Shown piece by piece: positions 1-7,400 of a stretch of DNA of 9,854 nt. The stretch lies in assembly GCA_024231375.1 (NCBI GenBank), contig JAAEQP010000768.1, forward strand, positions 1 to 9,854, written 5' to 3'. Position 1 is the first letter of the stretch, and every line of letters starts with the position of its first letter. The notes under the pieces are model-generated. The model was not told the origin of the DNA. It made no database searches and saw only the letters and a list, made by a program, of their open reading frames with translations. The position numbers and the translations under genes are program-made. The DNA comes from a bacterium. Lineage in GTDB: Bacteria > Hydrogenedentota > Hydrogenedentia > Hydrogenedentiales > SLHB01.

Positions 1-30
1 GCGCCCCGTGCGAGCGCCCGGCCCATTAAC

Positions 31-3027
31 CTAGAAGTCTTCCATGTCGTCGTCATCCAGCGGTATCACCGCTTCGGGCTGGACCACCCGACGGTTCTCA
101 GCAGATGCCTTGGGTGCTCCAAGGGCCTTTCGGGGCATCTGCGCAACGCCGCGGGGCTTCTGCGCAGTGGCATGGCCGGCGCCCTGTTTGGGCTGGGCGC
201 CTTGGCCGGCCGCGCTCCCGCCAACGACGGCCGCGAGCATGTCGACCATGGAGTTGAGTTCACGCGCCTGGGCGGAGAGTTCTTCACTGGCCGACGCCGC
301 CTCTTCGGAGTTGGCCGCATTCGACTGCGTCACCTGATCCATTTGGGCCACGGCCGTATTGACTTGGTCGATGCCTTGGGCCTGCTCGTTGCTGGCCGCG
401 GCGATCTCGCTGATGAGCGAGGCCACCCTTGCTGCGCTTTCCTGGATGGCCTCCAGGGTGCTGGCCACCTCCGACGTGACCTGGACACCATTCTCCGCGT
501 TCTGTTGCGATCCTTCGATCAACTCGGATGTGTTCCTCGCGGCCTCGGCGCTACGCTGGGCCAGGTTGCGCACTTCCTCGGCCACCACGGCGAAGCCTTT
601 GCCCGCCTCGCCGGCGCGCGCGGCCTCGACCGCGGCGTTCAGCGCCAGCAGGTTCGTCTGGAACGCGATCTCGTCGATGGTCTTGATGATTTTCGCCGTT
701 TCGTCGGACGAACTCTTGATGGCGTCGATAGCGCCGCTCATCCGCGTCATGGCTTCGGTGCCCTTGCCAACGACATTCTTGGCCTCGGCCATGAGCCCAT
801 TGGCTTGATCTGCGTTGTCTGCGTTCTGGCGCGTCATAGAGGACATTTCCTCCAGCGATGCGGAGGTCTCCTCCAGGCTGGAGGCCTGTTCGCTGGCGCC
901 TTCTGCCATGGATTGGCTTGAGGAGGCCACCTGTCCGGAAGCGAAGTCGACCTGCGTGGCGCCTTCCGTCAGCCCCTCGATGACTTGGCTGATGGGTCCG
1001 GCGATGGCGCGGCTGACCAGGATTGCCAGAAGCACTCCCACGACAATTGCGATGACAATCATCAGCATCGCGGCGAGTTCCGATTCGTGCTCCATCGCGG
1101 CGACCCGCGCCTCGGCTTCGTGTGACAACTCGGTCGCCAGGACATCGATTCGATGGATGTCCTCCGTCATCTTCGCGGTATCCTTGGCGATGACCGCTTC
1201 GTCCTTGATGACACTCCCCAACTCGGCGATGAACTTCTTCAGGTCCTCGTCGACCTTCGCCAACTGCGCCTGTTCGCCCGGTTCCGTGATCTCGCCTTGG
1301 ACGAGATGCAGGTAGCCGAGCGCCAGGCCCAACTCCTGCTCAGCCACGTCGACGTGCTCGACGCTCTTGTCCAGAATGAACTCAACTTCCGCGTGGGACG
1401 CCTTGAGCAGGTGCATCTCCGTGGTCGCCAGATGCTCCACAATCCGGGTTTGCGCGATGATACCCGCAAGGTCCGTACCTTCGCTCTCCAACTGGGCAAG
1501 CGTCCCCGCGTGATGGTGTTCCATCTCTTCCAGCGCGTGCTCCGCTTCCAACGCGAGTTCGTCGACCTGTTCCTTGTACTCCTCGATTTCGTGGTAGGCC
1601 TTCTTGACTTCGGCGAACAAGGCTTCGTACTTGCCCACTTCACCAAGGATTTCTGCGTTGAGTTTCCTGTCGTGATCCGTGAGAAACCGGCTGCCGTCGA
1701 GGACGGCGAGGTCGTCTCTGAACGCCTTGACTTCTTCCGCGATCTTCGTCACTTGGGTTTCGCCGTACTCTTTGTTCTCAATGCCGTGAAGCAGGAAGCT
1801 GTTCTGGGCCGCGTAGACTTCCACGGCCATCTTGTCCACTTCCGTGTACGCCGTACCCAGAGCGCCTACCTCGGCCACACGGGCGATGTAGATGTAGCCG
1901 ACCACGCCCAGCACCACGGACAACAGCACGAGCACACCGTAACTGGCGTATAGCTTGGCCTTCAGGCCTGCGCGCTTGAACGCGCCACTGAAAGCAAGAA
2001 GGGCTCCCAGCGCTGCCAGGACGGCAATCACGCCGAGCACGGTCCAGAAGGCACGGGACAAGCTGATTTCCACTTCCGCGAGGTGGACCTCCTCCGCTTC
2101 CTTCAGCCAATCCTGTTTGAGTAGATCTTTCGTGGCAGCATCGGTAAGCGACACGGCCACCGGCTCTACGGTCACCGTGTGGGCCGCGGCCGCTCCATCC
2201 GCGCCATGGCCTCCACCTTGGGCGGCTGCTGTCTCGCCATGGGCGTCGCCGTGTCCGCCGCCCGCCATAGCGTTCATGGCGCGGTTCGGGTCGGCTTCGA
2301 CTTTCGCGAGGATCGCGCCCGTCTTCGCTTCGGGCAGCCACTTCACCTTGCCCGTGCCGACATCATAGATGGCTCCGACAACCTTCGCCTTACCGCTCTT
2401 CACTATCTCGCGCGACGCCGGGCTTTCCCGGAAAAGGTCCTCGATCCCCTGCCACACGTTCTCCTCAATCCCGAAGGGGATGATGTCGTCCCCCTCGACA
2501 CTTGGATGCGCGGCGATGGCCCGCTCCACGGCCGGCTGGATGTTGTCCACCAGCGGCGGAATGTTGCGTTCCAGCGGGTGACCATGGCCATGTACCGCGT
2601 GTGTGACGGCCGTCACGGCCCCGCATTGGGTGTGACCAAGCACCACGAGAACCGGTGTGTTCACATGGCAGAGCCCGTACTCGACGGAACCAATTTCGTC
2701 GGTATCGCACACGTTGCCCGCGACCCGAATCACGAAGATGTCCATCACGCCCGCGTCAAAGACGCGCTCGACCGGCACCCGAGAATCCGAACAGGTGATA
2801 ACGGTTGCATAGGCGTGGTTGCCCTGGTTCTCAGTACCGGCCTGGCCCAGGCGGGCCGCGTCGGTGCGGGGATGCTCGCTTTCTCCCTTCACAAACCTCC
2901 CGTTCCCGGCCTTGAGCAGTGCAATGCACTCATCAGGACCGGGCTGGGCGGCAGTTGCGTCAACTCCGGCCAGTACCACCAACGCACAGAGCAAGACTAC
3001 GGCGGAGCGTGAAGTTCGTCGTATCAT
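31..3027 (-). CDS. Fusion of exported beta-carbonic anhydrase and methyl-accepting chemotaxis protein
   Basis: Seen, 998 aa: basic N-terminus plus hydrophobic signal segment (about 4-27); beta-carbonic anhydrase domain (about 30-245) with the CSDSR motif (Cys79, Asp81, Arg83) and HTQC (His132, Cys135), i.e. the full zinc ligand set (Cys-His-Cys) and Asp/Arg dyad; His/Gly/Ala-rich linker (256-283); TM1 (326-348); basic loop (KRAGLKAK); TM2 (361-382); helical, Glu/His-rich presumed periplasmic sensor of about 268 residues (383-650), the size of a helical bimodular (HBM) domain; TM3 (651-672); a HAMP-like fragment only; MCP signalling domain (about 700-932) with the conserved hairpin tip around residues 786-826; flexible tail ending DDDDMEDF. 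Known for the families: beta-CAs interconvert CO2 and bicarbonate; MCPs control CheA/CheY. Inferred: CO2, bicarbonate or pH taxis. Topology fits positive-inside. The start is supported by AGGAG 9 nt upstream. The fusion is in one uninterrupted frame. Domain calls are firm; ligand is unknown. Confidence 0.95.
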   Translation of the reverse strand: MIRRTSRSAVVLLCALVVLAGVDATAAQPGPDECIALLKAGNGRFVKGESEHPRTDAARLGQAGTENQGNHAYATVITCSDSRVPVERVFDAGVMDIFVIRVAGNVCDTDEIGSVEYGLCHVNTPVLVVLGHTQCGAVTAVTHAVHGHGHPLERNIPPLVDNIQPAVERAIAAHPSVEGDDIIPFGIEENVWQGIEDLFRESPASREIVKSGKAKVVGAIYDVGTGKVKWLPEAKTGAILAKVEADPNRAMNAMAGGGHGDAHGETAAAQGGGHGADGAAAAHTVTVEPVAVSLTDAATKDLLKQDWLKEAEEVHLAEVEISLSRAFWTVLGVIAVLAALGALLAFSGAFKRAGLKAKLYASYGVLVLLSVVLGVVGYIYIARVAEVGALGTAYTEVDKMAVEVYAAQNSFLLHGIENKEYGETQVTKIAEEVKAFRDDLAVLDGSRFLTDHDRKLNAEILGEVGKYEALFAEVKKAYHEIEEYKEQVDELALEAEHALEEMEHHHAGTLAQLESEGTDLAGIIAQTRIVEHLATTEMHLLKASHAEVEFILDKSVEHVDVAEQELGLALGYLHLVQGEITEPGEQAQLAKVDEDLKKFIAELGSVIKDEAVIAKDTAKMTEDIHRIDVLATELSHEAEARVAAMEHESELAAMLMIVIAIVVGVLLAILVSRAIAGPISQVIEGLTEGATQVDFASGQVASSSQSMAEGASEQASSLEETSASLEEMSSMTRQNADNADQANGLMAEAKNVVGKGTEAMTRMSGAIDAIKSSSDETAKIIKTIDEIAFQTNLLALNAAVEAARAGEAGKGFAVVAEEVRNLAQRSAEAARNTSELIEGSQQNAENGVQVTSEVASTLEAIQESAARVASLISEIAAASNEQAQGIDQVNTAVAQMDQVTQSNAANSEEAASASEELSAQARELNSMVDMLAAVVGGSAAGQGAQPKQGAGHATAQKPRGVAQMPRKALGAPKASAENRRVVQPEAVIPLDDDDMEDF

Positions 3028-3036
3028 AGCTGGAGT

Positions 3037-3041
3037 CTCCT
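3037..3041 (-). promoter_or_regulatory. Ribosome-binding site of the carbonic anhydrase-chemoreceptor gene
   Basis: On the minus strand this reads AGGAG, 9 nt before the ATG at 3027. It lies in the small near-palindrome GGAGACTCC. It fixes the start at 3027, which also gives a proper signal peptide. Confidence 0.8.
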
Positions 3042-3045
3042 ATAG

Positions 3046-3087
3046 GTGCCCGTGTTCGGGCTTGCCACGGGCACGTCCTCGTGCCCG
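3046..3087 (-). promoter_or_regulatory. Two mutually exclusive leader hairpins
   Basis: Read on the minus strand, the leader first meets an 8-bp perfect hairpin (CGGGCACG, loop AGGA, CGTGCCCG; 3087-3068) and then a 9-bp perfect hairpin (GTGCCCGTG, 11-nt loop, CACGGGCAC; 3074-3046). The two share the segment 3068-3074, so only one can form at a time. The second ends 4 nt before the AGGAG ribosome-binding site. No U-tract follows, so this is not an intrinsic terminator. It could be an RNA switch acting on translation or a DNA operator with three half-sites; which one cannot be told from sequence. The pairing is seen; the regulatory role is inferred. Confidence 0.45.
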
Positions 3088-3504
3088 ACAACATCTCCCC
3101 GCCACATCGCGTTCACTTCCCTACCCGCGGTCTGGGCCAACCCCGTTCCCCGGTCCGGAGAAGACGTAACTCCCGCCTCCCTTGGGGAGTTCACAATCCC
3201 AACGTAAAACAACCCAACGACTGCACGGCCCCTCACTACTCGCACGGGGTCCGTGCGTTCCTAGACACACCGGACGGCAGACAGACTGGGGGGGGGGACA
3301 ACTGAGGCGCACATAGGGAGCAGGAGAAGTGCCCGCATGTCATGTGATCCACCCGACCTGACCGGCCGGATGCATCCTAGCCACCTAAATGCGCCCTTAT
3401 GCCCGCGTGTGCGCTACGTCGCCCCGCACCGTCGGGCCCCAACCCATCGAGGTCAGTATTGCAGGCCGAAACGAATAAAGCAAGCATTTTTGTTCGGGGT
3501 ATAC
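3088..3504. other. Intergenic stretch without a supported gene
   Basis: This part of the gap between the two minus-strand genes shows no open frame with a believable ribosome-binding site and composition. It holds a 7-bp perfect hairpin (CGCACGG, loop GGT, CCGTGCG; 3241-3257), a run of ten G (3288-3297), and adjacent palindromes CCGGCCGG (3362-3369) and GGATGCATCC (3368-3377). The promoter of the chemoreceptor gene should lie here, but I found no convincing sigma-70, sigma-28 or sigma-54 match on the minus strand. Confidence 0.5.
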
Positions 3505-3536
3505 CGCTCGATCGGGAGATCCCGGTCATTCGAGCG
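3505..3536 (-). terminator. Compound hairpin directly after the CPBP gene stop codon
   Basis: Outer arms CGCTCGA (3505-3511) and TCGAGCG (3530-3536) pair perfectly over 7 bp, and an inner CGGGA/TCCCG pair (3513-3517 with 3520-3524) forms a second small stem. It begins at the base after the TGA (3537-3539) of the minus-strand gene. On that strand no T-run follows, so it is at best an imperfect terminator or an mRNA 3'-end stabiliser. Confidence 0.4.
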
Positions 3537-4211
3537 TCACCCGAGCAGAATGAGCAGTTCCAGCTCCAGTTCGATGATGAGATGCGCCAGCAGCGGGAGG
3601 AGAATGTTCTTCCGGCGCAGAGCCCATGGGGTGAGGACGAGGGAGAACAGCACCATGCCCGCGGCCATTTCGATGGGCTGCTGAAGATGATAGAGGCCCT
3701 CGGACACCGGCACGATGAGCCAGCCCCAACGCCAGCGCGCGCTCAACCGGCGGAGCAGAAAGTACCGGTGCAGGAACTCCCATCCCACAATCCAGGAGAA
3801 CGTCCACGCCAGGAACCACTGTGCGTGATGCCCTTTGACGGACCAGGGAACGTCGCCCAGGCCGGGGAAGGCACGGTCGAGGCTGGGAAACACGCGCACC
3901 GTGAGCACGGCCAGCATGCCGACCACGGATAGTGCCGCGAGAAGTGAGAGGTCCCGCTTCCGCCAGCGGCTCGTGCCGAACGCACCCCAGTCCATGCGCG
4001 GAATGCACAGGATGAAGGGCACCGCGAACCAGAACGTGAACTTGAACCAGTCGAATCCCGACGCTCCACGCCAAAGGCAGATGCGCCAGTCAATAGGGCC
4101 CGTCACCACGCCTTGAGTCGCCAGTGTGTCTACGGCGAGAACCGCGAAGACGTAGCCTACTGCGAAAAAGATCCAAGGTGCGGATTTTTTCTGTGATTGA
4201 GCGGTGTTCAT
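3537..4211 (-). CDS. CPBP-family intramembrane metalloprotease-like protein
   Basis: Seen: 224 aa, very hydrophobic, with about six to seven membrane segments (near 11-30, 55-71, 88-108, 130-153, 163-180, 183-199, 202-224). The core matches the CPBP (CAAX protease/bacteriocin-processing, ABI) family: an ExxxR motif in WEFLHR (Glu145, Arg149), a second motif ending in His175 (EGLYHLQQP) with Glu181 soon after, and a third motif with His210 in LLAHLIIE. Deviations: the first Glu of EExxxR is Trp, the Gly after Arg149 is Tyr, the Phe four residues before His175 is Glu, and the third motif is HxxxE rather than HxxxN/D. Family members include CAAX prenyl endopeptidases, bacteriocin immunity proteins and membrane scaffold-like members; substrate here is unknown. 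Length is usual. Start ATG at 4211 sits just behind a strong promoter and has no ribosome-binding site. It is likely monocistronic, as 509 bp separate it from the next gene. Family fairly sure; catalytic activity uncertain. Confidence 0.82.
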   Translation of the reverse strand: MNTAQSQKKSAPWIFFAVGYVFAVLAVDTLATQGVVTGPIDWRICLWRGASGFDWFKFTFWFAVPFILCIPRMDWGAFGTSRWRKRDLSLLAALSVVGMLAVLTVRVFPSLDRAFPGLGDVPWSVKGHHAQWFLAWTFSWIVGWEFLHRYFLLRRLSARWRWGWLIVPVSEGLYHLQQPIEMAAGMVLFSLVLTPWALRRKNILLPLLAHLIIELELELLILLG

Positions 4212-4223
4212 AACGATGGGTCC

Positions 4224-4252
4224 ATTATAGCAGACGTTCTTCCTGCAAATAA
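4224..4252 (-). promoter_or_regulatory. Extended -10 sigma-70-type promoter of the CPBP gene
   Basis: On the minus strand the sequence has a consensus TATAAT (4229-4224) preceded by TG to give TGCTATAAT, an extended -10 element, and a weak TTATTT -35 (4252-4247) at 17-nt spacing. A purine at 4217 is 7 nt downstream and would be the likely start of transcription, only 6 nt before the ATG at 4211, so the mRNA would be almost leaderless. Confidence 0.65.
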
Positions 4253-4294
4253 TGCTATAAGTGAAGCTGTATCGGTGTTATGTAAATATTATTC

Positions 4295-4324
4295 TTGCAT
4301 GTTTGCCGTGTATGCGGTTAGAAT
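4295..4324 (+). promoter_or_regulatory. Possible promoter of the lipoprotein gene
   Basis: TTGCAT (4295-4300) and TAGAAT (4319-4324, five of six to TATAAT) are 18 nt apart in the AT-richer part of the divergent region. This would give a leader of about 145 nt before the ATG at 4477. The -35 is weak, so this is only a candidate. Confidence 0.3.
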
Positions 4325-4402
4325 CCATGTGACACGATGACGGTTGGTAGACTCTTTCTTGCTGTGACGTTTAGGGAGCAGGTATGGTCGACCCAGTGTG
4401 AG

Positions 4403-4438
4403 AGCGCGTGACTCCGATGGAGGAGATACGCGCTTTTT
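4403..4438 (+). terminator. Terminator-like hairpin in the leader of the lipoprotein gene
   Basis: AGCGCGT (4403-4409) and ACGCGCT (4428-4434) pair perfectly over 7 bp, with an inner CTCC/GGAG stem, and a run of five T (4434-4438) follows. This has the form of an intrinsic terminator but lies on the same strand as, and upstream of, the lipoprotein gene, with no plus-strand gene before it in the window. Just upstream is a five-codon frame ATG GTC GAC CCA GTG TGA (4384-4401) behind AGGGAG (4373-4378). This could be an attenuator with a leader peptide, but the small frame may be chance. Confidence 0.4.
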
Positions 4439-4463
4439 GCGTTTCCGGGGTGGCCACTTAGGC

Positions 4464-4470
4464 AAAGGGG
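4464..4470 (+). promoter_or_regulatory. Ribosome-binding site of the lipoprotein gene
   Basis: AAAGGGG lies 6 nt before the ATG at 4477 and 3 nt before the in-frame GTG at 4474. The spacing favours the ATG as the start codon. Confidence 0.6.
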
Positions 4471-4476
4471 AACGTG

Positions 4477-7400
4477 ATGAGTATTGGTTCACGAATCGCT
4501 AGAGCTATGGGTGTGTGTTTTGTGGGAGCGTTCCTGCTGGTGGCACTCGCGGGATGTCCGCAGCCCGTGCCGCCCGTCCTTAACTCGGTGACGCCACCCG
4601 AGGTCCAGGGGGACGTAGCTACCCTGATGACCCTCGTCGGATCCAGCTTCCAGGCTGGGGCGCAGGTGAGGTTCACGTACGCCGGCGGCGGGGGTGTCAT
4701 AGGCACTGTCCCTGCCACGTTCGTGAGCAGCAACCAATTGACCTGCACCTCACCCGTCGTCGCGCCCTTGGCAGCGCCGGCACCGGTGATTGTTGTGGTT
4801 ATCAACCCCGACGCACTGGAATCAGGGGCCGGCACGGTCATCTACATGCCGCGTCCGCCGGTGATCACCACCGTGACCCCCACATCCGTTTCCGCGATCG
4901 TACCGACCCTCATGACGGTGAACGGAACCGAATTCCAGACCGGGGCCACCTACGTGGTGACGCGCACGGTCGGAGGCGCGATTATCGGATCGGGCATCAC
5001 GACCTTTGTTAGTGCCAATCAATTGACCTTCACGAGTCCCACCCTACTGGGACTCACGGCGTCGATCGGCGTCACCATTACCATCACGAACCCCGACGGT
5101 CAGGCGGACTCCGACACCAGCGTGACCTACCTCGGACCGCCGAGCATCACTTCGGTCGCGCCCACCCAGGTGCCCGCGACCATCGCCACGTTGCTCACGA
5201 TCAACGGTACGGACTTCGTCGCCGGGGCCGTGGCTCGATTCCATCGGCCCGACGGTACGGTCATCGGCGGCGGCACGGTCGCCACGGCGTTCGTGAACGC
5301 CACCCAGCTAACATGCACGACACCGGTCGACCTCACGTTGACGGTCGATACCCCGGTTACGGTGGAAGTCGTCAATCCTGACGGCCAGGAGACCATCGGC
5401 GGATTCAAGGCGGTCGGAACGGTCACCTACGTGGCGCCTCCGACCATCACGGGCGTCATCACCGCGCCGGTCGCGGTGAGCGGCCAGTTCCCGGCGACGC
5501 TGGCGTGGCCTTTCACGGTGACGGGTACGAACCTCAGCGGATGCACGGTCGAGTTCGATCTGCCCTTCACCACACCGGGCACGCCGGATCCCGCCACGGG
5601 TCTCTCGTACACAGGCGATACCCAGATCGACGCCACCTCCCCGCCGGACGCGGCGTGGACGGGCGGCCCACAGAACGTGACGCTCCGCGTCATCGACTCG
5701 CTGAACCAGCCCGTCACGACGACAGTGCCCTTCCATCCACTGCCGTCGTTGACGTCCCTTTCGGCGACCACGATTCCGTCGACGATTGCGACGGGGCCCA
5801 TCACCATCACGGGGCAGTACTTCCGCGACGGGTCGACGGTGCATGTGCGGTTCACCAATGCGACGCCGGCCGGTGCCGCGGGCACGCTGATCGCCTCCGT
5901 ATCGGCGACGTTCATCAGTTCCACCAGCCTGACCTTCACGTCCCCGGTGGTGGATACGCCGACCTTTGCGCGCCAGCTTCAGGACGAGGCCGTGAGCGTC
6001 ACGGTGGAAGGTCCGCAGACGCAACTCTCTGCACCGGGGCTGGCCGCGACCTATACGGCGCCGCCAATCTTGAATCAGGCGCCGATCAATGCCACATTCA
6101 CGCCGGATCCGGTTACCTCGACGATCTCCCAGAACTGGACCATCGCCGCCGGTGACAATTTCGACACCACGAGTGTGGATGTGATCTTCACACGGCAGGA
6201 CACCAGCACGGTGATCGGTACGCGGACGATTACGCCGCCGACGGACGCGCAGAACGTGTCCGGCACAACGGGCGGCGGCACAGGCACACCGACGGTGACC
6301 GGACTGACGGCCGACATCACGGTGTTGGTGCAGGTGCAGAACCAGGACGGCCAGATTTCGGTGCCGGGCGAACAGATCACCTACACCGCGCCGCCCATCA
6401 TCAGCAACATCTGGAAGACCTCGTTCTTGCCGGGTCAGCAGATCAACGAGGTGGGCGCGACCGACCAGACGCCTGCCATATCGCGCAACGTCACCATCGA
6501 CGGCGCGAACTTCCAGGGGGGCGCGACCGTGGCCTTCGGGGCACCGGCAAGCGCGGCGGGTACGGCAGTGGCCGTGCCGAACGCGACGACCATCACGACG
6601 GACGCGCCAGCCCTGGCTCCGGGCGCCATCACTACTGACACGCCTGTGACGGTAACGGTCACCAACCTGGACGGCCAGGTTTCGGCAGGGGTGACCGTCA
6701 ACTACCAGGCCGAACCGCACATCACGACGTTCGCGTCGTTCTTCGACGCGGCGTTCACGGAACCCATTCCGGGCAACGTGGTGCCGTCGTCCATAGCGGG
6801 GACCACGTATTTCCGGATCACCGACGCGGCGGGCAACTACGTGACCGAACCCGGAACGGCCCCGGCCGTCGTCTTCACCGGTCAGGTGACACCCACTACG
6901 AGCACGTCCACGGGCGTCACCGTCGTGGGCGAGAACGAGCTGACCGGTCAACCGCAGACCGTGACGATCACGGTGGACGAACTCTTCGATCTCGTGGTGA
7001 CCGACGAATACGGCCAGCCGTCGAACACGCTCGTCGTCGAGTTCACGGCCCCGCCGATTGTCGAACTGTTCGAGGCGCAGTTGCCGCTGCCGGGCTTCCA
7101 GCCCGACGTGTTCGGTTCGACGCACCCGGTCAACATGCGGTTGACGGGTGACAACTTCCAGGCCAACGCGGTCGCCACGTTCTACGACGCGCCGGCCGGC
7201 ACGGCCTTCGTGCCGACCACGACCATGGCGACGTTGTCGGTGGACGACACCGAACTCACCGGCGGGCAGACGCCCGACCTCACGGGCTTGGTGCCCACAA
7301 CGCTGACGAACGGGGCGCTCGTGGTGACCAATCCGGACCACCAGTCGAGTGCGGCCTACGGCGGCCTGAAGATCGTCGGTCTGCCGGAGATCTACGCGGT

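Noticed and set aside
172..3012. Long plus-strand open frames (172-921, 1153-1953, 2179-3012) opposite the chemoreceptor gene
   Set aside because: They lack ribosome-binding sites and recognisable motifs, and the minus-strand frame has clear catalytic and MCP motifs throughout.
3024..3245. A 73-codon minus-strand frame overlapping the chemoreceptor start
   Set aside because: It is Arg/Gly/Pro-rich, covers the leader hairpins and ribosome-binding site of the real gene, and has no recognisable motif or good start signal.
3337..3932. Plus-strand frames (3337-3684, 3399-3932) across the gap and CPBP gene
   Set aside because: Their composition is that of antisense frames, and they run through the hairpin and opposite the conserved CPBP motifs.
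4331..4470. Known riboswitch classes in the lipoprotein leader
   Set aside because: The short leader shows no recognisable core of the c-di-GMP (GEMM-I), glycine, cobalamin or fluoride classes by eye; only the terminator-like hairpin is supported.
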